A DNA stretch of 64,000 bases from CAVRCA01 sp965218045 (GCA_965218045.1 CBDCJX010000009.1:558001-622000), one strand, 5' to 3'; positions 1 through 11,187 are shown, counted from the first letter of the stretch. Made by a program: numbers and translations. Notes: generated by a model from the sequence alone, not told the origin.

Positions 1-1580
1 CGCGCCGCCGCCCGCGCCGCCGCCTCGGTGATCTTGCGGTCGAGTTCGGACAGTTCCGCCAGCGAAAAGCGGGCGCCGTTCGCCATGCCTTGCCGCAGGG
101 TCAGCTCCGGTTGGTCGCGCAGCTTTTCCACGGACGCCGCCGGCGCCTCGATGACGTAGCCGAGCTGCGCGTGGTGGCGGATTTTCAGGCTGGCGACGCC
201 GAAACGCTGGGCGTAGTCGAATTGCAACGCCGCGATCACCCGTCGGCTGTCGTCGCGCAAGGCGCACTCGGCGTCGAGCTCGGCGTCGAAGCCCCGCCGG
301 ATCGCGCCGCCATCGTCGAGCCGCAGCGGCGCGGGATCGGCCAGCGCCGCTTCGAGCAGCGCCGCCAACCCGGGATCGACCTGCATTGCCGCGTGCGCTT
401 CGACCAGCTCGCCGGCGAGCGGACCGGTCAGCGACGCCACCGCCGTCATCCCCGCCCGCAGCCCGTCACGCAACGCGGCGAGGTCGCGCGGGCCGCCCCG
501 GCCGAGGGCGAGGCGTCCGAGCGCACGCGCGATGTCGGGTGCCGCCCGCAGTGCCGCGCGCAGCCGGTTGGCGGCGTCCGGGTTGGCGAGCAGCCACGAC
601 CAGGCATCCTGCCGCGCGGCGATCGCGGCGGGATCGGTCAACGGCGCGCCGAGCCGGGCGGCGAGCAGCCGCGCGCCGGCGGCGGTGAGGGTGCGTTGCA
701 CCGCGCCGAGCAAGGTGTGGGTGGTGCCGCCATCGCGGGCGCGGACGACCTCCAGGCTGGCCCGGGTCGCGGCGTCCATCGCCAGCAGACCCGCGCTGCC
801 TTGCGGCGCCGGACGCGACAGGCGCGGCATCGCACCCGCCTGCGTCGCGCGCACGTAGTCGAGCGCCAGCGCGGCGGCAACCGCTTCGGCGTCGGCAAAA
901 CTGCCGAACGCGTCGAGGCTGGCGACGTCGAACGCTTCGGCCAGCCGACGCCGGGCAATCAGCGGTGGCGGCGGGCTGGTCTCCGGCGCCAGCCGCGCCG
1001 CCCAATCGCCTGGCGCCAAGCCGGAAGGAGCGAGGATTTCCGCCGGGTCGAGCCGGCCGAGCAACGCCGGCAACTCGGCGCGTGGCAGCACGGTGGTTTC
1101 GAACAAGCCCGTGGAGACGTCGAGCCAGGCGGCGCCGACCGCGTCCCGATCCGGCGCCAGCGCCAGCAGGAGGTTGGGCCGCCCCGCCTCGAGCAGCGCT
1201 TCCTCGGTGATGGTGCCGGGGGTGACCAGCCGGACCACCTCGCGCCGGATTGGCGTCTTGGCGCCACGCGGGCGGGATTTCGGGTCCTCCATCTGCTCGG
1301 CGACGGCAACCCGGAAGCCGCGACGGATCAGCCGGGCGAGATAGGCGTCGGCGGCGTGGACCGGCACGCCGCACATCGCGATCGGCGCGCCGGCGTGCTC
1401 GCCGCGCGCGGTCAGCGCGATATCGAGGGCGGCGGCGGCAGCCTCCGCGTCGGCGAAGAACATCTCGTAGAAATCGCCCATGCGGAAGAACAGCAGCGCG
1501 TCGGGGTGCTGCTGCTTCATCGCGAACCACTGCGCCATCGCCGGTGTCGCGCCCTGAACTGCCGGGACCTCATGCTGCAT
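1..1580 (-). CDS. mutS: DNA mismatch repair protein MutS, N-terminal part (cut by window edge)
   Basis: MutS recognises base mismatches and small loops and recruits MutL. The minus-strand frame reads from ATG at 1580. The mismatch-binding domain I is clear from the FFRMGDFYEMFF block, whose Phe-x-Glu is the mismatch-stacking motif, followed by LDIALTARGEHAGAPIAMCG and the connector and lever regions. About 526 codons are present; the clamp, ATPase and HTH parts lie beyond the left edge. A second possible start is the ATG 14 codons in (MAQWFAMKQQ). No strong ribosome site is visible for either. It is divergent from maeB. Most other long frames across this stretch, on both strands, are shadows of this gene. 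Confidence 0.93.
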   Translation of the reverse strand, partial: MQHEVPAVQGATPAMAQWFAMKQQHPDALLFFRMGDFYEMFFADAEAAAAALDIALTARGEHAGAPIAMCGVPVHAADAYLARLIRRGFRVAVAEQMEDPKSRPRGAKTPIRREVVRLVTPGTITEEALLEAGRPNLLLALAPDRDAVGAAWLDVSTGLFETTVLPRAELPALLGRLDPAEILAPSGLAPGDWAARLAPETSPPPPLIARRRLAEAFDVASLDAFGSFADAEAVAAALALDYVRATQAGAMPRLSRPAPQGSAGLLAMDAATRASLEVVRARDGGTTHTLLGAVQRTLTAAGARLLAARLGAPLTDPAAIAARQDAWSWLLANPDAANRLRAALRAAPDIARALGRLALGRGGPRDLAALRDGLRAGMTAVASLTGPLAGELVEAHAAMQVDPGLAALLEAALADPAPLRLDDGGAIRRGFDAELDAECALRDDSRRVIAALQFDYAQRFGVASLKIRHHAQLGYVIEAPAASVEKLRDQPELTLRQGMANGARFSLAELSELDRKITEAAARAAA

Positions 1581-1688
1581 GAGCAGCCGTTTACCACATC
1601 AGGGGGTCGCGCCAGATGCAAGGCACCGGCTTTCCCCTCGGGCGATCCCGCCGCAGTATGGTTGCAAGAGCTAGGGAGGCGACGCGTC

Positions 1689-3971
<2,283 letters not shown>

Positions 3972-3983
3972 GGTGGGGCGCCG

Positions 3984-4006
3984 CCGGCGCGGTCAGTCGG
4001 CGCCGG
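3984..4006. terminator. GC-rich hairpin between convergent genes
   Basis: A 7-bp perfect stem (CCGGCGC / GCGCCGG) with a 9-base loop lies just after the maeB stop. Its loop includes the stop codon of the convergent PAS gene. It could end both transcripts, but no U-tract follows on either side, so intrinsic termination is uncertain. Confidence 0.35.
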
Positions 4007-4640
4007 TTCCGTTCACCAGCGTCTGCCCGTGCGAGCGCGCCAGTGCCACCAGGCTGGCACCGAAAGTCTCGCGAAACCGTCGGCTCGCCTGGGAGTAGCG
4101 GCCGGTCTGCGCGGCGGCCAACTGCACCATCACGGCGATGTCGCGCAGCCGATGCTGCGTCTCCAGCAGGCGAACATCGCGCTCCTGGGCGACGGCATGG
4201 GGTTCCGAACCGTCGCGGAAGACGTTGAGGAAGCCCCGCGCCCTCCCGTCGTCGTCGAATAGGGGCATCATCACGCCGCTGGCCCAGAAGCGCGTGCCGT
4301 CGCGGCGTATGTGCCATCGCTCGTTGGCGGCGCGGCCATAATCCAGGGCCAGCAGGAGCTCGGTGGAAAATACCCGCCCAACGCGGTCTTCCGGCGTGAA
4401 GATCACCTCACCCGAGCGCCCCAGCACCTCGTCTAGGTCGTACTGCAGAATTCGCCCGGCGCCGGCGTTCCAGCTCGTCACCAGCCCGCTCAGGTCGAGC
4501 GTGATGATGGCGTAATCGAGGGCGCATCCCAGGGTCCAGCGGGCTTGCTCCGCCTCGGCCCGGAGCATCCGGTTCACTGCCTCAAGATCGGCAATGCGCT
4601 GCTGTAGCTCGCGAGAAGAGTAGGGCGGATCAGCAACCAT
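3993..4640 (-). CDS. PAS sensor protein with HWE-type phosphoacceptor region but no ATPase domain
   Basis: A 215-residue cytosolic signalling protein. A short coiled coil (LQQRIADLEAVNRMLRAEAE) precedes a PAS fold (YAIITLDLSGLVTSWNAGAG, with FTPEDR and a PAC-like FLNVFRDGSE). The tail resembles the first half of an HWE/HisKA_2 kinase: ETQHRLRDIAVMVQLAAAQT aligns with the family's E-x-x-HRVKN...VQ..A..QT helix and keeps the His. The second helix (FRETFGASLVALARSH) follows, and then the protein ends with no N, G1 or G2 box. The stop lies only about 20 bp from the maeB stop, so no ATPase module follows. A longer start at 4703 adds 21 unconserved residues; the ATG at 4640 has a GGGG tract upstream. 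It may be a phosphotransfer partner or a truncated kinase. Confidence 0.8.
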   Translation of the reverse strand: MVADPPYSSRELQQRIADLEAVNRMLRAEAEQARWTLGCALDYAIITLDLSGLVTSWNAGAGRILQYDLDEVLGRSGEVIFTPEDRVGRVFSTELLLALDYGRAANERWHIRRDGTRFWASGVMMPLFDDDGRARGFLNVFRDGSEPHAVAQERDVRLLETQHRLRDIAVMVQLAAAQTGRYSQASRRFRETFGASLVALARSHGQTLVNGTGAD

Positions 4641-4809
4641 CGGTAAAGCCCCGCTATGTACTATGGCATACATTCGCGTGCAGAACCAAGACTTGCCATT
4701 CACTTATGTTAATAAACCGGCAACTATTGCGCGTTTCTCGGCGAATTCAATGCGAAGGGTGGACGTCCCTTACCCCTGAAGGTTGTTTCCGTTCACGTAC
4801 CGCATCGTT

Positions 4810-5544
4810 TCATTCATCGGCTGAGCGGCTTTCGGTGCCCTGCAGGTGGAGGTAGTTCGGGTCAAATTCCGCAAACGCCTTCAATCGCGGCACGTTGTGA
4901 ATGGTGAGCCGCCTGCTGCGCAAGGTGATGAGCCCGTCGGCGCGAAACTGCTGCAACACCCGGTTCACGTGTACCAGGGTATGACCCAGCGTGTCGCCGA
5001 GCTCGATCTGCGTCAGCGGGAACTCGTAGGCGTTCTCCGTCGCCAGGCCCACGGCCTGCAGGCGCACGAGCAGCTCGCAGAACAGATGGGCCATCTGCTT
5101 GTCGGCGGCACGCCGGCCCATGCTCACCAGCCACTCCCGCAAAATTGCCTCGTCCACCAGGGTTGCCCACCAGAGCGCGCGCGTGATCGCTGGACGATTG
5201 GCGGTAAGATCGTCGATGACACGGCGCGGCACCCGGGCGATGCGGCAGGCGGAGAGCGTGGCGATGCCATGATCCATCGCGCCGAGCAGGAAGATGCGTA
5301 GATCGCAGAAATCACCCGGCACCAGCAAAGCCATGATTTGCCGGCCACCGCTTGGCAGGATCTTGTAGCGGCAGGCGAACCCTTCCAGCACGACATGCAC
5401 GTTTTCCGGCCGATCACCCTGCCGGATGAGATCCTGCCGCGCCCCGATCCACTGGCCATTGCCGACCATCCGTTCCAGCACCTCCCGATCCTGCAGCGTG
5501 AGCAGCGCACCGAGCGCGAGCTTCAGGACCAGGCGACTGGGCAT
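4810..5544 (-). CDS. Crp/Fnr family transcriptional regulator
   Basis: A 244-residue regulator. The N-terminal cyclic-nucleotide-binding-like beta-roll includes DLIRQGDRPENVHVVLEGFACR and LLVPGDFCDL. The C-terminal winged helix-turn-helix includes LTQIELGDTLGHTLVHVNRVLQQFRADGLI. The four-Cys iron-sulfur signature of Fnr is not seen, so the effector is unknown. The ATG at 5544 is chosen because GAGG lies 8 bp upstream; a GTG at 5565 would add seven residues. It is divergent from the small gene at 5698, with an inverted repeat between them. Confidence 0.92.
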   Translation of the reverse strand: MPSRLVLKLALGALLTLQDREVLERMVGNGQWIGARQDLIRQGDRPENVHVVLEGFACRYKILPSGGRQIMALLVPGDFCDLRIFLLGAMDHGIATLSACRIARVPRRVIDDLTANRPAITRALWWATLVDEAILREWLVSMGRRAADKQMAHLFCELLVRLQAVGLATENAYEFPLTQIELGDTLGHTLVHVNRVLQQFRADGLITLRSRRLTIHNVPRLKAFAEFDPNYLHLQGTESRSADE

Positions 5545-5602
5545 AGCGATATCCTCGCCGGTCACATTTCGCCTGCAAACTTAACCCATGTTGCAGCATT
5601 CG

Positions 5603-5616
5603 ACACGCAAACGTGT
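5603..5616. promoter_or_regulatory. Inverted repeat in the Crp-like regulator / small ORF divergent region
   Basis: ACACG-CAAA-CGTGT is a perfect 5-bp inverted repeat with a 4-bp spacer, lying between two divergent genes, one of which encodes a Crp/Fnr regulator. It matches neither the Crp half site (TGTGA) nor the Fnr half site (TTGAT). Its role as an operator is an inference from position only. Confidence 0.3.
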
Positions 5617-5697
5617 GCCTTTGTCTTGTTGCCGACAGACCGATCAGCGTTTCAGTGTCATGAACGGTCCGCTGTCTCTCGAAAATGAGGACACCCC

Positions 5698-5949
5698 GTG
5701 GCCGTATCCAAACCCGCCGAACAACAACAGCGCCTGCCGCAAAAAGTGGTCAGCGTTACGCCACCCAAGCCACCCGGTGGCGGTGGAAGGGACGTCGATG
5801 TGACGACGGCGGCGCCGTTCGTGGACATTGTCGCCAAGGCAGTCGCCCAGGTCGGCGGTGGGAAGGTGTGGGACGTTCTCGGGCCGCAGGAGCGGACGTT
5901 GGCGTTCTATGCGGCGATGCGCGAGTTGGACGCGCCTGCTGGCAGCTGA
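5698..5949 (+). CDS. Small hypothetical protein (83 aa)
   Basis: A GTG start is preceded by GAGG at 7 bp. The first third is rich in Gln, Pro and Gly, then a compact part follows (VDIVAKAVAQVGGGKVWDVL, RTLAFYAAMREL) that would form two helices. No signal peptide, membrane segment or known motif is seen. It is divergent from the Crp-like regulator and convergent with the histidine kinase gene. Coding is supported by the ribosome site and the conserved-looking second half. Function unknown. Confidence 0.5.
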   Translation: MAVSKPAEQQQRLPQKVVSVTPPKPPGGGGRDVDVTTAAPFVDIVAKAVAQVGGGKVWDVLGPQERTLAFYAAMRELDAPAGS

Positions 5950-5971
5950 CCGCCGCCTCGGCGGGGAGCGT

Positions 5972-6832
5972 CTATTCCGCGCGCGGAAATACCAGGCGCA
6001 CCGTCGTGCCCTGGCCCATTGCGGTTTCCAGGACAAGCTTGCCGCCGCACGCCGTCATGAAGCGTTCCACCATCCACAGCCCGAGGCCGGTGCCGCGGCC
6101 GGGTGCTTTTGTGGTGAAGAACGACTTGGTCGCTCGCTGAACCACCTCCGGCGACATGCCCGAGCCGGTATCCGTGACTGACACTTCGACGGTGGGCTGA
6201 CCGCCCAGACCATCGACGCGATGGCCGGCGGTTCGCAGAACGATCGACCCGTCACCACCCATCGCGTCGGAAGCGTTGCGCACGAGATTGATCAAGGCGA
6301 GCTCAAGCTGCGCGGGGTCCAGGCACACGGGCAGCGGCGCCGGGTGCAGCTCCACCACCAAGGTGCTGCGGTCCTTGGCGGCGTGGTCCATGATCTTGTC
6401 GAACTCGCCCACGATCGCGTTGAGGTCAGCGATCTTCGGCTGGCTGGCCTCGCGACGGGCGAAGGCGAGCATCTGCCGCGCGACCCGTCCGGCTTGCTCC
6501 ACACCCCATTGGGCGCGGCCGAGCTGGGTCTGTCCGCGCTCGTCCAACGCCTGTCGGCGCAACTGCTCCAAGCTGCCGAGCGCGATGGTTAGCAGGTTGT
6601 TCAGCTCGTGCACCGCGCCGGTCGCGATCACGCCGGACAGGTTGCCTTGCTCCGAATGATCGTCGGCTCTGGTCGTGTTGGCTTGAAGCGCGACCAGAGC
6701 GTCGGGGCGGATACGAACCGGGGCCGGCTGATCCAGATGGGGCGGCGGAGCCGGCTGGCTGCCGTCGCCATCCCAAATCCCGTCGTCACTCACCGTGCAG
6801 CGCCACAAAGTTTCCATGAGCCCTGTTCGCAT
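5972..6832 (-). CDS. Sensor histidine kinase, cytosolic
   Basis: A protein of about 286 residues with no membrane segment. The phosphoacceptor H-box is GAVHELNNLLTIALGSLEQL. The ATPase domain has an N-box (ALINLVRNASDAMGG), a G1 box (VTDTGSGMSPEVVQ), an F-box (FFTTKAPGRGTGLGLWMVE) and a final PHR-like segment. The first 90 residues have no recognised input domain. Start is uncertain: ATG at 6832 or 6817, neither with a strong ribosome site; longer versions would run into the divergent receiver gene. It is probably the partner of the receiver protein starting at 6945. Confidence 0.88.
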   Translation of the reverse strand: MRTGLMETLWRCTVSDDGIWDGDGSQPAPPPHLDQPAPVRIRPDALVALQANTTRADDHSEQGNLSGVIATGAVHELNNLLTIALGSLEQLRRQALDERGQTQLGRAQWGVEQAGRVARQMLAFARREASQPKIADLNAIVGEFDKIMDHAAKDRSTLVVELHPAPLPVCLDPAQLELALINLVRNASDAMGGDGSIVLRTAGHRVDGLGGQPTVEVSVTDTGSGMSPEVVQRATKSFFTTKAPGRGTGLGLWMVERFMTACGGKLVLETAMGQGTTVRLVFPRAE

Positions 6833-6944
6833 TATGAGGGATTGCAGCCGGGTGTTGGAAAATCCCGAGGGGGAGGAGCCAAAAACCGACTGACAAGCGT
6901 GGCGTTGAGCCTCGCGGAAGGAGAGCACCGTCCGACGCTCTGGT

Positions 6945-7337
6945 TTGCCCTTGTCTATCCTCATCGTTGAAGACGAATTTCTCATCCGCCTGATTGTCGC
7001 CGAGGAATTCGCCGCGGCGGGTTACGACGTCCAGCAAGCCGAAAGCGGCGACACCGCCGCGACGCTCATTCAACATCCACAGCACGCATTCACCCTGCTG
7101 GTCACCGACATTCACATGCCGGGCCGGCTCGACGGGATCGGGGTGGCACGGCTGATGCGGGGGCGCCACCCGGGCATCCCCGTGATCTACACCACGGGCC
7201 GGCCGGACGCGCTCGGCGCGGTGGAGAACCTCGGCCGCAACGACGTCGTTGTCGCCAAGCCCTTCACCCCTTCCGAGCTCCTGCGCGTGGCTCGCCGGCT
7301 GCTTGGTCAAGAGGATGCCGGCGATCACAGGACCTGA
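6945..7337 (+). CDS. Single-domain response regulator (receiver only)
   Basis: A 130-residue CheY-like receiver with no output domain. The acidic pair is in ILIVEDEFLIR, the phosphoacceptor Asp in LLVTDIHMPG, the conserved Thr in VIYTTGRPD and the Lys in VVAKPFTPSELL. The only in-frame starts after a stop at 6906 are TTG at 6945 and TTG at 6951; the second gives the typical N terminus MSILIVEDE. It is divergent from the histidine kinase gene by about 110 bp, the likely phosphodonor. As a stand-alone receiver it may act by phosphotransfer or protein contact. Confidence 0.88.
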   Translation: MPLSILIVEDEFLIRLIVAEEFAAAGYDVQQAESGDTAATLIQHPQHAFTLLVTDIHMPGRLDGIGVARLMRGRHPGIPVIYTTGRPDALGAVENLGRNDVVVAKPFTPSELLRVARRLLGQEDAGDHRT

Positions 7338-7411
7338 TGGGGCGCATGATTTTGCTGCGGATAGCATGCCTCACCTCTAGGCCGCTCAACCTGTCCCGTC
7401 GGTCAGCTCGC

Positions 7412-7531
7412 TTACAATCGAACCGAGCGATGCGTTAAAGCTAGTCCAGGAGGCGTTCGAAACGGGCCCGCCAGGGCCGGGCCGGCCAGGGTGAGCAGCA
7501 GGAGGCCGAGTGCGGCGGACAACCTACGCAT
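7412..7531 (-). CDS. Possible short secreted peptide (39 aa)
   Basis: The reading frame begins MRRLSAALGLLLLTLAGP and has an ALAG cleavage-like site, so it reads as a Sec signal peptide followed by about 18 residues ending in HRSVRL. An AGGG tract sits a few bases before the ATG. It lies between the receiver gene and hrpB on the opposite strand. It may be a very small exported protein or the 5' stump of a lost gene. Weakly supported. Confidence 0.25.
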   Translation of the reverse strand: MRRLSAALGLLLLTLAGPALAGPFRTPPGLALTHRSVRL

Positions 7532-7562
7532 CCAGGCCCTGGTCTGATACTGCGCCGGTATC

Positions 7563-9998
7563 ATGCTCGCCCTGCCTGACCTGCCCGTGACCGAGACCCT
7601 CCCCGCGCTGCAAGCGTCGCTGGCGGCGGGAAGCAACGTTGTTTTGGTCGCACCGCCCGGCGCAGGCAAGACCACCCTGGTGCCGCTGACCTTGTTGCGC
7701 GCGCCGTGGCGTGGGGAGCAACGCATCCTGCTGCTGGAGCCGCGCCGGCTCGCGACCCGCGCGGCCGCCGCGCGCATGGCCTCGCTGCTTGGCGAGCAGC
7801 CCGGCGAGACTGTCGGCTACCGTACACGGCTGGACGGGGCCGGCTCGGCGGCCACGCGGGTGGAGGTGGTCACCGAGGGGCTGCTGGTGCGTCGCCTGCA
7901 AGCCGACCCGGGGCTCCTTGGCGTGGCAGCGGTGATCCTCGACGAGGTGCACGAGCGCTCGCTCGAGTCGGATCTCGCCCTCGCCTTGTGCCTCGACTTG
8001 CAGCGCGTGTTGCGCCCCGAGCTGCGGCTGATCGCCATGTCTGCCACCGCCGACGCGGCGCGGCTGGCTGGCCTGATGCACGCGCGGGTGATCGAGAGCG
8101 CTGGGCGGATGTTCCCGGTCACCATCCGGCACAGCCCGCGCGATATCCCCGGCGCGCGCGAGCTGCCGGAGGCGATGGCCCGCGCCGTACGCGCCGCCCT
8201 GGCCGAGCACGCCGGCGACATCCTCGCCTTCCTGCCCGGCATGGCCGAGATACGCCGCACCCAGGCTCTGTTGCAGGGGTGTGGCGCCCTGGTGCTGCCG
8301 CTGCACGGCGAGCTGCCGCCGGGCGAGCAGGATCGCGCGCTCCGCCCGCTCGATGATCCCGCCGACCGGCGCGTGGTGCTGGCGACCTCGATCGCGGAAA
8401 CCTCGCTGACCGTGCCCGGCGTACGTGTGGTGATCGATGGCGGCTGGCGACGCACCCCTCGGCTCGATCCGGCGACCGGGCTGTCCCGGCTGGCGACCGT
8501 GCGGATCAGTCGCGCCGCCGCCGAGCAACGCGCCGGCCGCGCCGGCCGCGAGGCGCCGGGCGTTGCGATCCGGTTGTGGAGCACGGCGTTGCATCGCGGC
8601 CTGCCGCCGCACGACCGGCCGGAGATCCTTGAAGCCGAGCTCGCCGGCCTGGCGCTGGATTGCGCCGCCTGGGGTGCCAAGCCCGCCGACCTGCCGTTCG
8701 CCGACCCGCCACCCGCCGGCGCGCTGGCGGCGGCGACCGCGCTGCTGACGGAACTCGGCGCGCTGGATGGCGACGGTCGGATCAGCGAGGCCGGACGCGC
8801 GATGGCGGCGCTGGGGGCGCATCCGCGACTGGCGGCGATGATGCTGGCGGCGGGCAGCGCGGCGGAAGCGGCACTCGCCGCCGACATCGCCGCCCTGCTC
8901 GAGGAGCGCGACCCGCTGCGCACCGGGGCGGAGCCGCCGGCCGATATCGGCTTGCGGCTTGCGGCCATCGCCGGCGAGGACGCGGTGGCGGATCGCGGCG
9001 CGCTCGGCCGCATTCGTCGCGCCGGCGCGCAGTATCGCCGCCGGCTGCGGCTGCCGGCCGATACGGTGGCCTCCGGTGATCCGGGCCGGCTGATCGCCGC
9101 CGGCTTTCCCGACCGCATCGCCCAGTCGCGCGGCGAGGCGGGATCGTTCCGTCTGGCCGGCGGTGGCGGGGCGCGGCTCGGGCGCCTCGACCGGCTGGCC
9201 AACACCAAGCTGCTCGCGGTGGCCGCGCTGGAGATGAAGGCCGCCGCGCGCATTCGCCTGGCGGCGCCGCTGGACCCGGACGCGCTGCCCGCCGCGATCG
9301 CCGCACGCGTCGCCGAGAGCGTGGAAACCGGCTTCGATCCGGTCTCCGGCGCGGTGCTGGCCCGGCGCCGGCGCCGGCTCGGCGCGCTGGTGCTGACCGA
9401 TCGCACCGAGCCGGCCGATCCGGCGACGATCGCCACCGCGCTCGCCGACGCGGTTGGCGCGGCAGCGCTGCGGCCGTTGCCCTGGACCGAGGCGGCGCGC
9501 CAGTTGCAGGCGCGGGTCGGCTGGATGCGCCGGCTGGAACCCGAGCCCTGGCCCGACCTGTCGGATGCAGCACTGGCCACCGGGGCGCGTGACTGGCTCG
9601 CGCCGCGCCTGCTCGGCATGGCCCGCATGGCCGATCTGGCGCGGCTCGATCTGGCGAAGCTGCTGCGCGGGATGCTGCCTTGGGCGCTCGCCACCCGCCT
9701 CGACCAGGAGCTGCCGAGCGAGCTCGCCTTGCCCGGCGGGCGCGCCGTGGTGGACTACACCCAGCCGGTGCCCACCGCGTCGGCCAAGGCGCAGGCGTTC
9801 TTCGGCATGCAACACACCCCGCGCCTGGCCGGCGGGCGGGTCGGCTTGCAACTGGCGCTGCTCTCCCCGGCTGGCCGTCCGGTGGCGATCACCGCCGATC
9901 TGGCGGGATTCTGGCGCGGCGCCTGGGCCGACGTGCGCAAGGACATGCGCGGCCGCTACCCCAAGCACCGCTGGCCGGAGGATGGCGCCAACGCATGA
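7563..9998 (+). CDS. hrpB: ATP-dependent helicase HrpB
   Basis: An 811-residue DEAH/RHA-family helicase of the HrpB type. Motif I is APPGAGKTTLVP, motif Ia LLLEPRRLATRAAA, motif II is a DEVH box (VILDEVHERSLESDLAL) and motif III is SATAD. Motif V is ATSIAETSLTVPGV and motif VI is QRAGRAGREAPG. The C-terminal HrpB region ends in the family-typical YPKHRWPEDGANA. Length matches the family. Its substrate in vivo is poorly defined. The ATG at 7563 is the first start in frame. Confidence 0.96.
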   Translation: MLALPDLPVTETLPALQASLAAGSNVVLVAPPGAGKTTLVPLTLLRAPWRGEQRILLLEPRRLATRAAAARMASLLGEQPGETVGYRTRLDGAGSAATRVEVVTEGLLVRRLQADPGLLGVAAVILDEVHERSLESDLALALCLDLQRVLRPELRLIAMSATADAARLAGLMHARVIESAGRMFPVTIRHSPRDIPGARELPEAMARAVRAALAEHAGDILAFLPGMAEIRRTQALLQGCGALVLPLHGELPPGEQDRALRPLDDPADRRVVLATSIAETSLTVPGVRVVIDGGWRRTPRLDPATGLSRLATVRISRAAAEQRAGRAGREAPGVAIRLWSTALHRGLPPHDRPEILEAELAGLALDCAAWGAKPADLPFADPPPAGALAAATALLTELGALDGDGRISEAGRAMAALGAHPRLAAMMLAAGSAAEAALAADIAALLEERDPLRTGAEPPADIGLRLAAIAGEDAVADRGALGRIRRAGAQYRRRLRLPADTVASGDPGRLIAAGFPDRIAQSRGEAGSFRLAGGGGARLGRLDRLANTKLLAVAALEMKAAARIRLAAPLDPDALPAAIAARVAESVETGFDPVSGAVLARRRRRLGALVLTDRTEPADPATIATALADAVGAAALRPLPWTEAARQLQARVGWMRRLEPEPWPDLSDAALATGARDWLAPRLLGMARMADLARLDLAKLLRGMLPWALATRLDQELPSELALPGGRAVVDYTQPVPTASAKAQAFFGMQHTPRLAGGRVGLQLALLSPAGRPVAITADLAGFWRGAWADVRKDMRGRYPKHRWPEDGANA

Positions 9999-10038
9999 CG
10001 CTTGTTGCCCCCGCGCCCCGGTGCCACCTTCCAAACCC

Positions 10039-11169
10039 ATGATCCGAGCCGTTCGTCTCTCAGCCGATCCACGCCCGATCGCCGTGCGGTTCACGTGCTT
10101 GCGCCAAGCGAGGCTGCTGCTCGTGGCTGTCGCCCTGCTCGCCGCCGCGTGCGACACGATGGGCCCGAGTGCCGCCCGCGCGCGCGTAGGCGATACCCCG
10201 AGCAGCTTCGCGCCGCTGGTGCGCAAGGTGCTGCCCGCGGTGGTAAACATCGCCGTCACCGAGGTGCTCACCGGCGAGAGCCTGCTCTCGCAACTGCCGC
10301 CCGAGCTGCGCGGCACGCCGTTCGAGCGGCAGTTCCGCAAGCGGTTCGGCAATCGGCAGGAGCGGATGCTCGGCGCCGGCTCGGGCGTCATCATCGACCC
10401 CACCGGCATCATCGTGACCAACAATCACGTGGTCGGGCATGCCGAGAACATTGTCGTCTCGCTGGTCGACGGCACCGAGCTGCCGGCGCGCGTCATCGGT
10501 TCCGACGAACCCACCGACATCGCCGTGATCAAGGTGGAGGCGTCGCGCTCCTTGCCGGCGGTGAAATGGGGCGACAGTCATCGCCTGGAGGTGGGTGACT
10601 GGATTCTCGCGGCCGGCAACCCGTTCGGTCTCGGCGGCTCGGTGACGGTCGGCATCGTCTCGGCGCGCGGCCGAGAGATCGGCGCCGGTCCATTCGACGA
10701 CTTCCTGCAGCTCGATGCGCCGATCAATCCGGGCAACTCGGGCGGACCCACCTTCAACCTGGACGGCGAGGTAGTCGGCATCAACACCGCGATCGTGTCG
10801 CCCTCGGGCGGCTCGGTCGGGATCGGCTTCGCCATCCCGAGCGAGGTGGCGCAGCCGATCGTCGAACATTTGCGCAAGGGCGAAACGATCGAGCGCGGCT
10901 GGCTCGGCGTCTCGGTGCGGGAGCGGCGCAACAGCACGGGCGGGGTGGGGATCGCCGGGGTGGAACGCAACGGTCCCGCCTTCCGCGCCGGGCTGCGGGC
11001 GGGCGACGTCGTGACCGCGATCAACGGCGAGCGCATCAACACCGCGCACAACTTGGTCAAGACCATCGCCGCGACCCCGCCGGGTCAGAGCGTGAAGCTC
11101 ACGGTGCGCCGCCAGGGGCGCGACATGGACGTGCCGATCACCGTCGGCCAGCGGCCGAACCGTTCGTGA
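10039..11169 (+). CDS. HtrA/Deg-type serine protease, predicted lipoprotein
   Basis: A 376-residue S1C protease. A lipobox (LLAAAC, Cys38) follows a hydrophobic stretch, so anchoring in the periplasm by lipid is likely. The catalytic triad is visible as His130 (VTNNHVV), Asp160 (PTDIAVIK) and Ser234 (PGNSGGP). One PDZ domain (about 285-370; GWLGVSVRER, AGLRAGDVVTAINGE) follows, as in DegS-like proteins rather than the two-PDZ DegP. It is followed after 18 bp by an OmpR-type regulator and its kinase, suggesting an envelope-stress operon. Confidence 0.93.
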   Translation: MIRAVRLSADPRPIAVRFTCLRQARLLLVAVALLAAACDTMGPSAARARVGDTPSSFAPLVRKVLPAVVNIAVTEVLTGESLLSQLPPELRGTPFERQFRKRFGNRQERMLGAGSGVIIDPTGIIVTNNHVVGHAENIVVSLVDGTELPARVIGSDEPTDIAVIKVEASRSLPAVKWGDSHRLEVGDWILAAGNPFGLGGSVTVGIVSARGREIGAGPFDDFLQLDAPINPGNSGGPTFNLDGEVVGINTAIVSPSGGSVGIGFAIPSEVAQPIVEHLRKGETIERGWLGVSVRERRNSTGGVGIAGVERNGPAFRAGLRAGDVVTAINGERINTAHNLVKTIAATPPGQSVKLTVRRQGRDMDVPITVGQRPNRS

Positions 11170-11187
11170 GAGTGAGGGGGAGAGGCG

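Noticed and set aside
90..1688. Long plus-strand frame continuous with maeB giving a protein of about 1290 residues
   Set aside because: The first 530 codons are antisense to mutS, Arg-rich and without homology; maeB has its own ribosome site and ATG at 1689.
7524..10424. Long minus-strand frame opposite hrpB
   Set aside because: Arg/Gln/Gly-rich shadow frame caused by high GC third positions; hrpB on the other strand has all helicase motifs.
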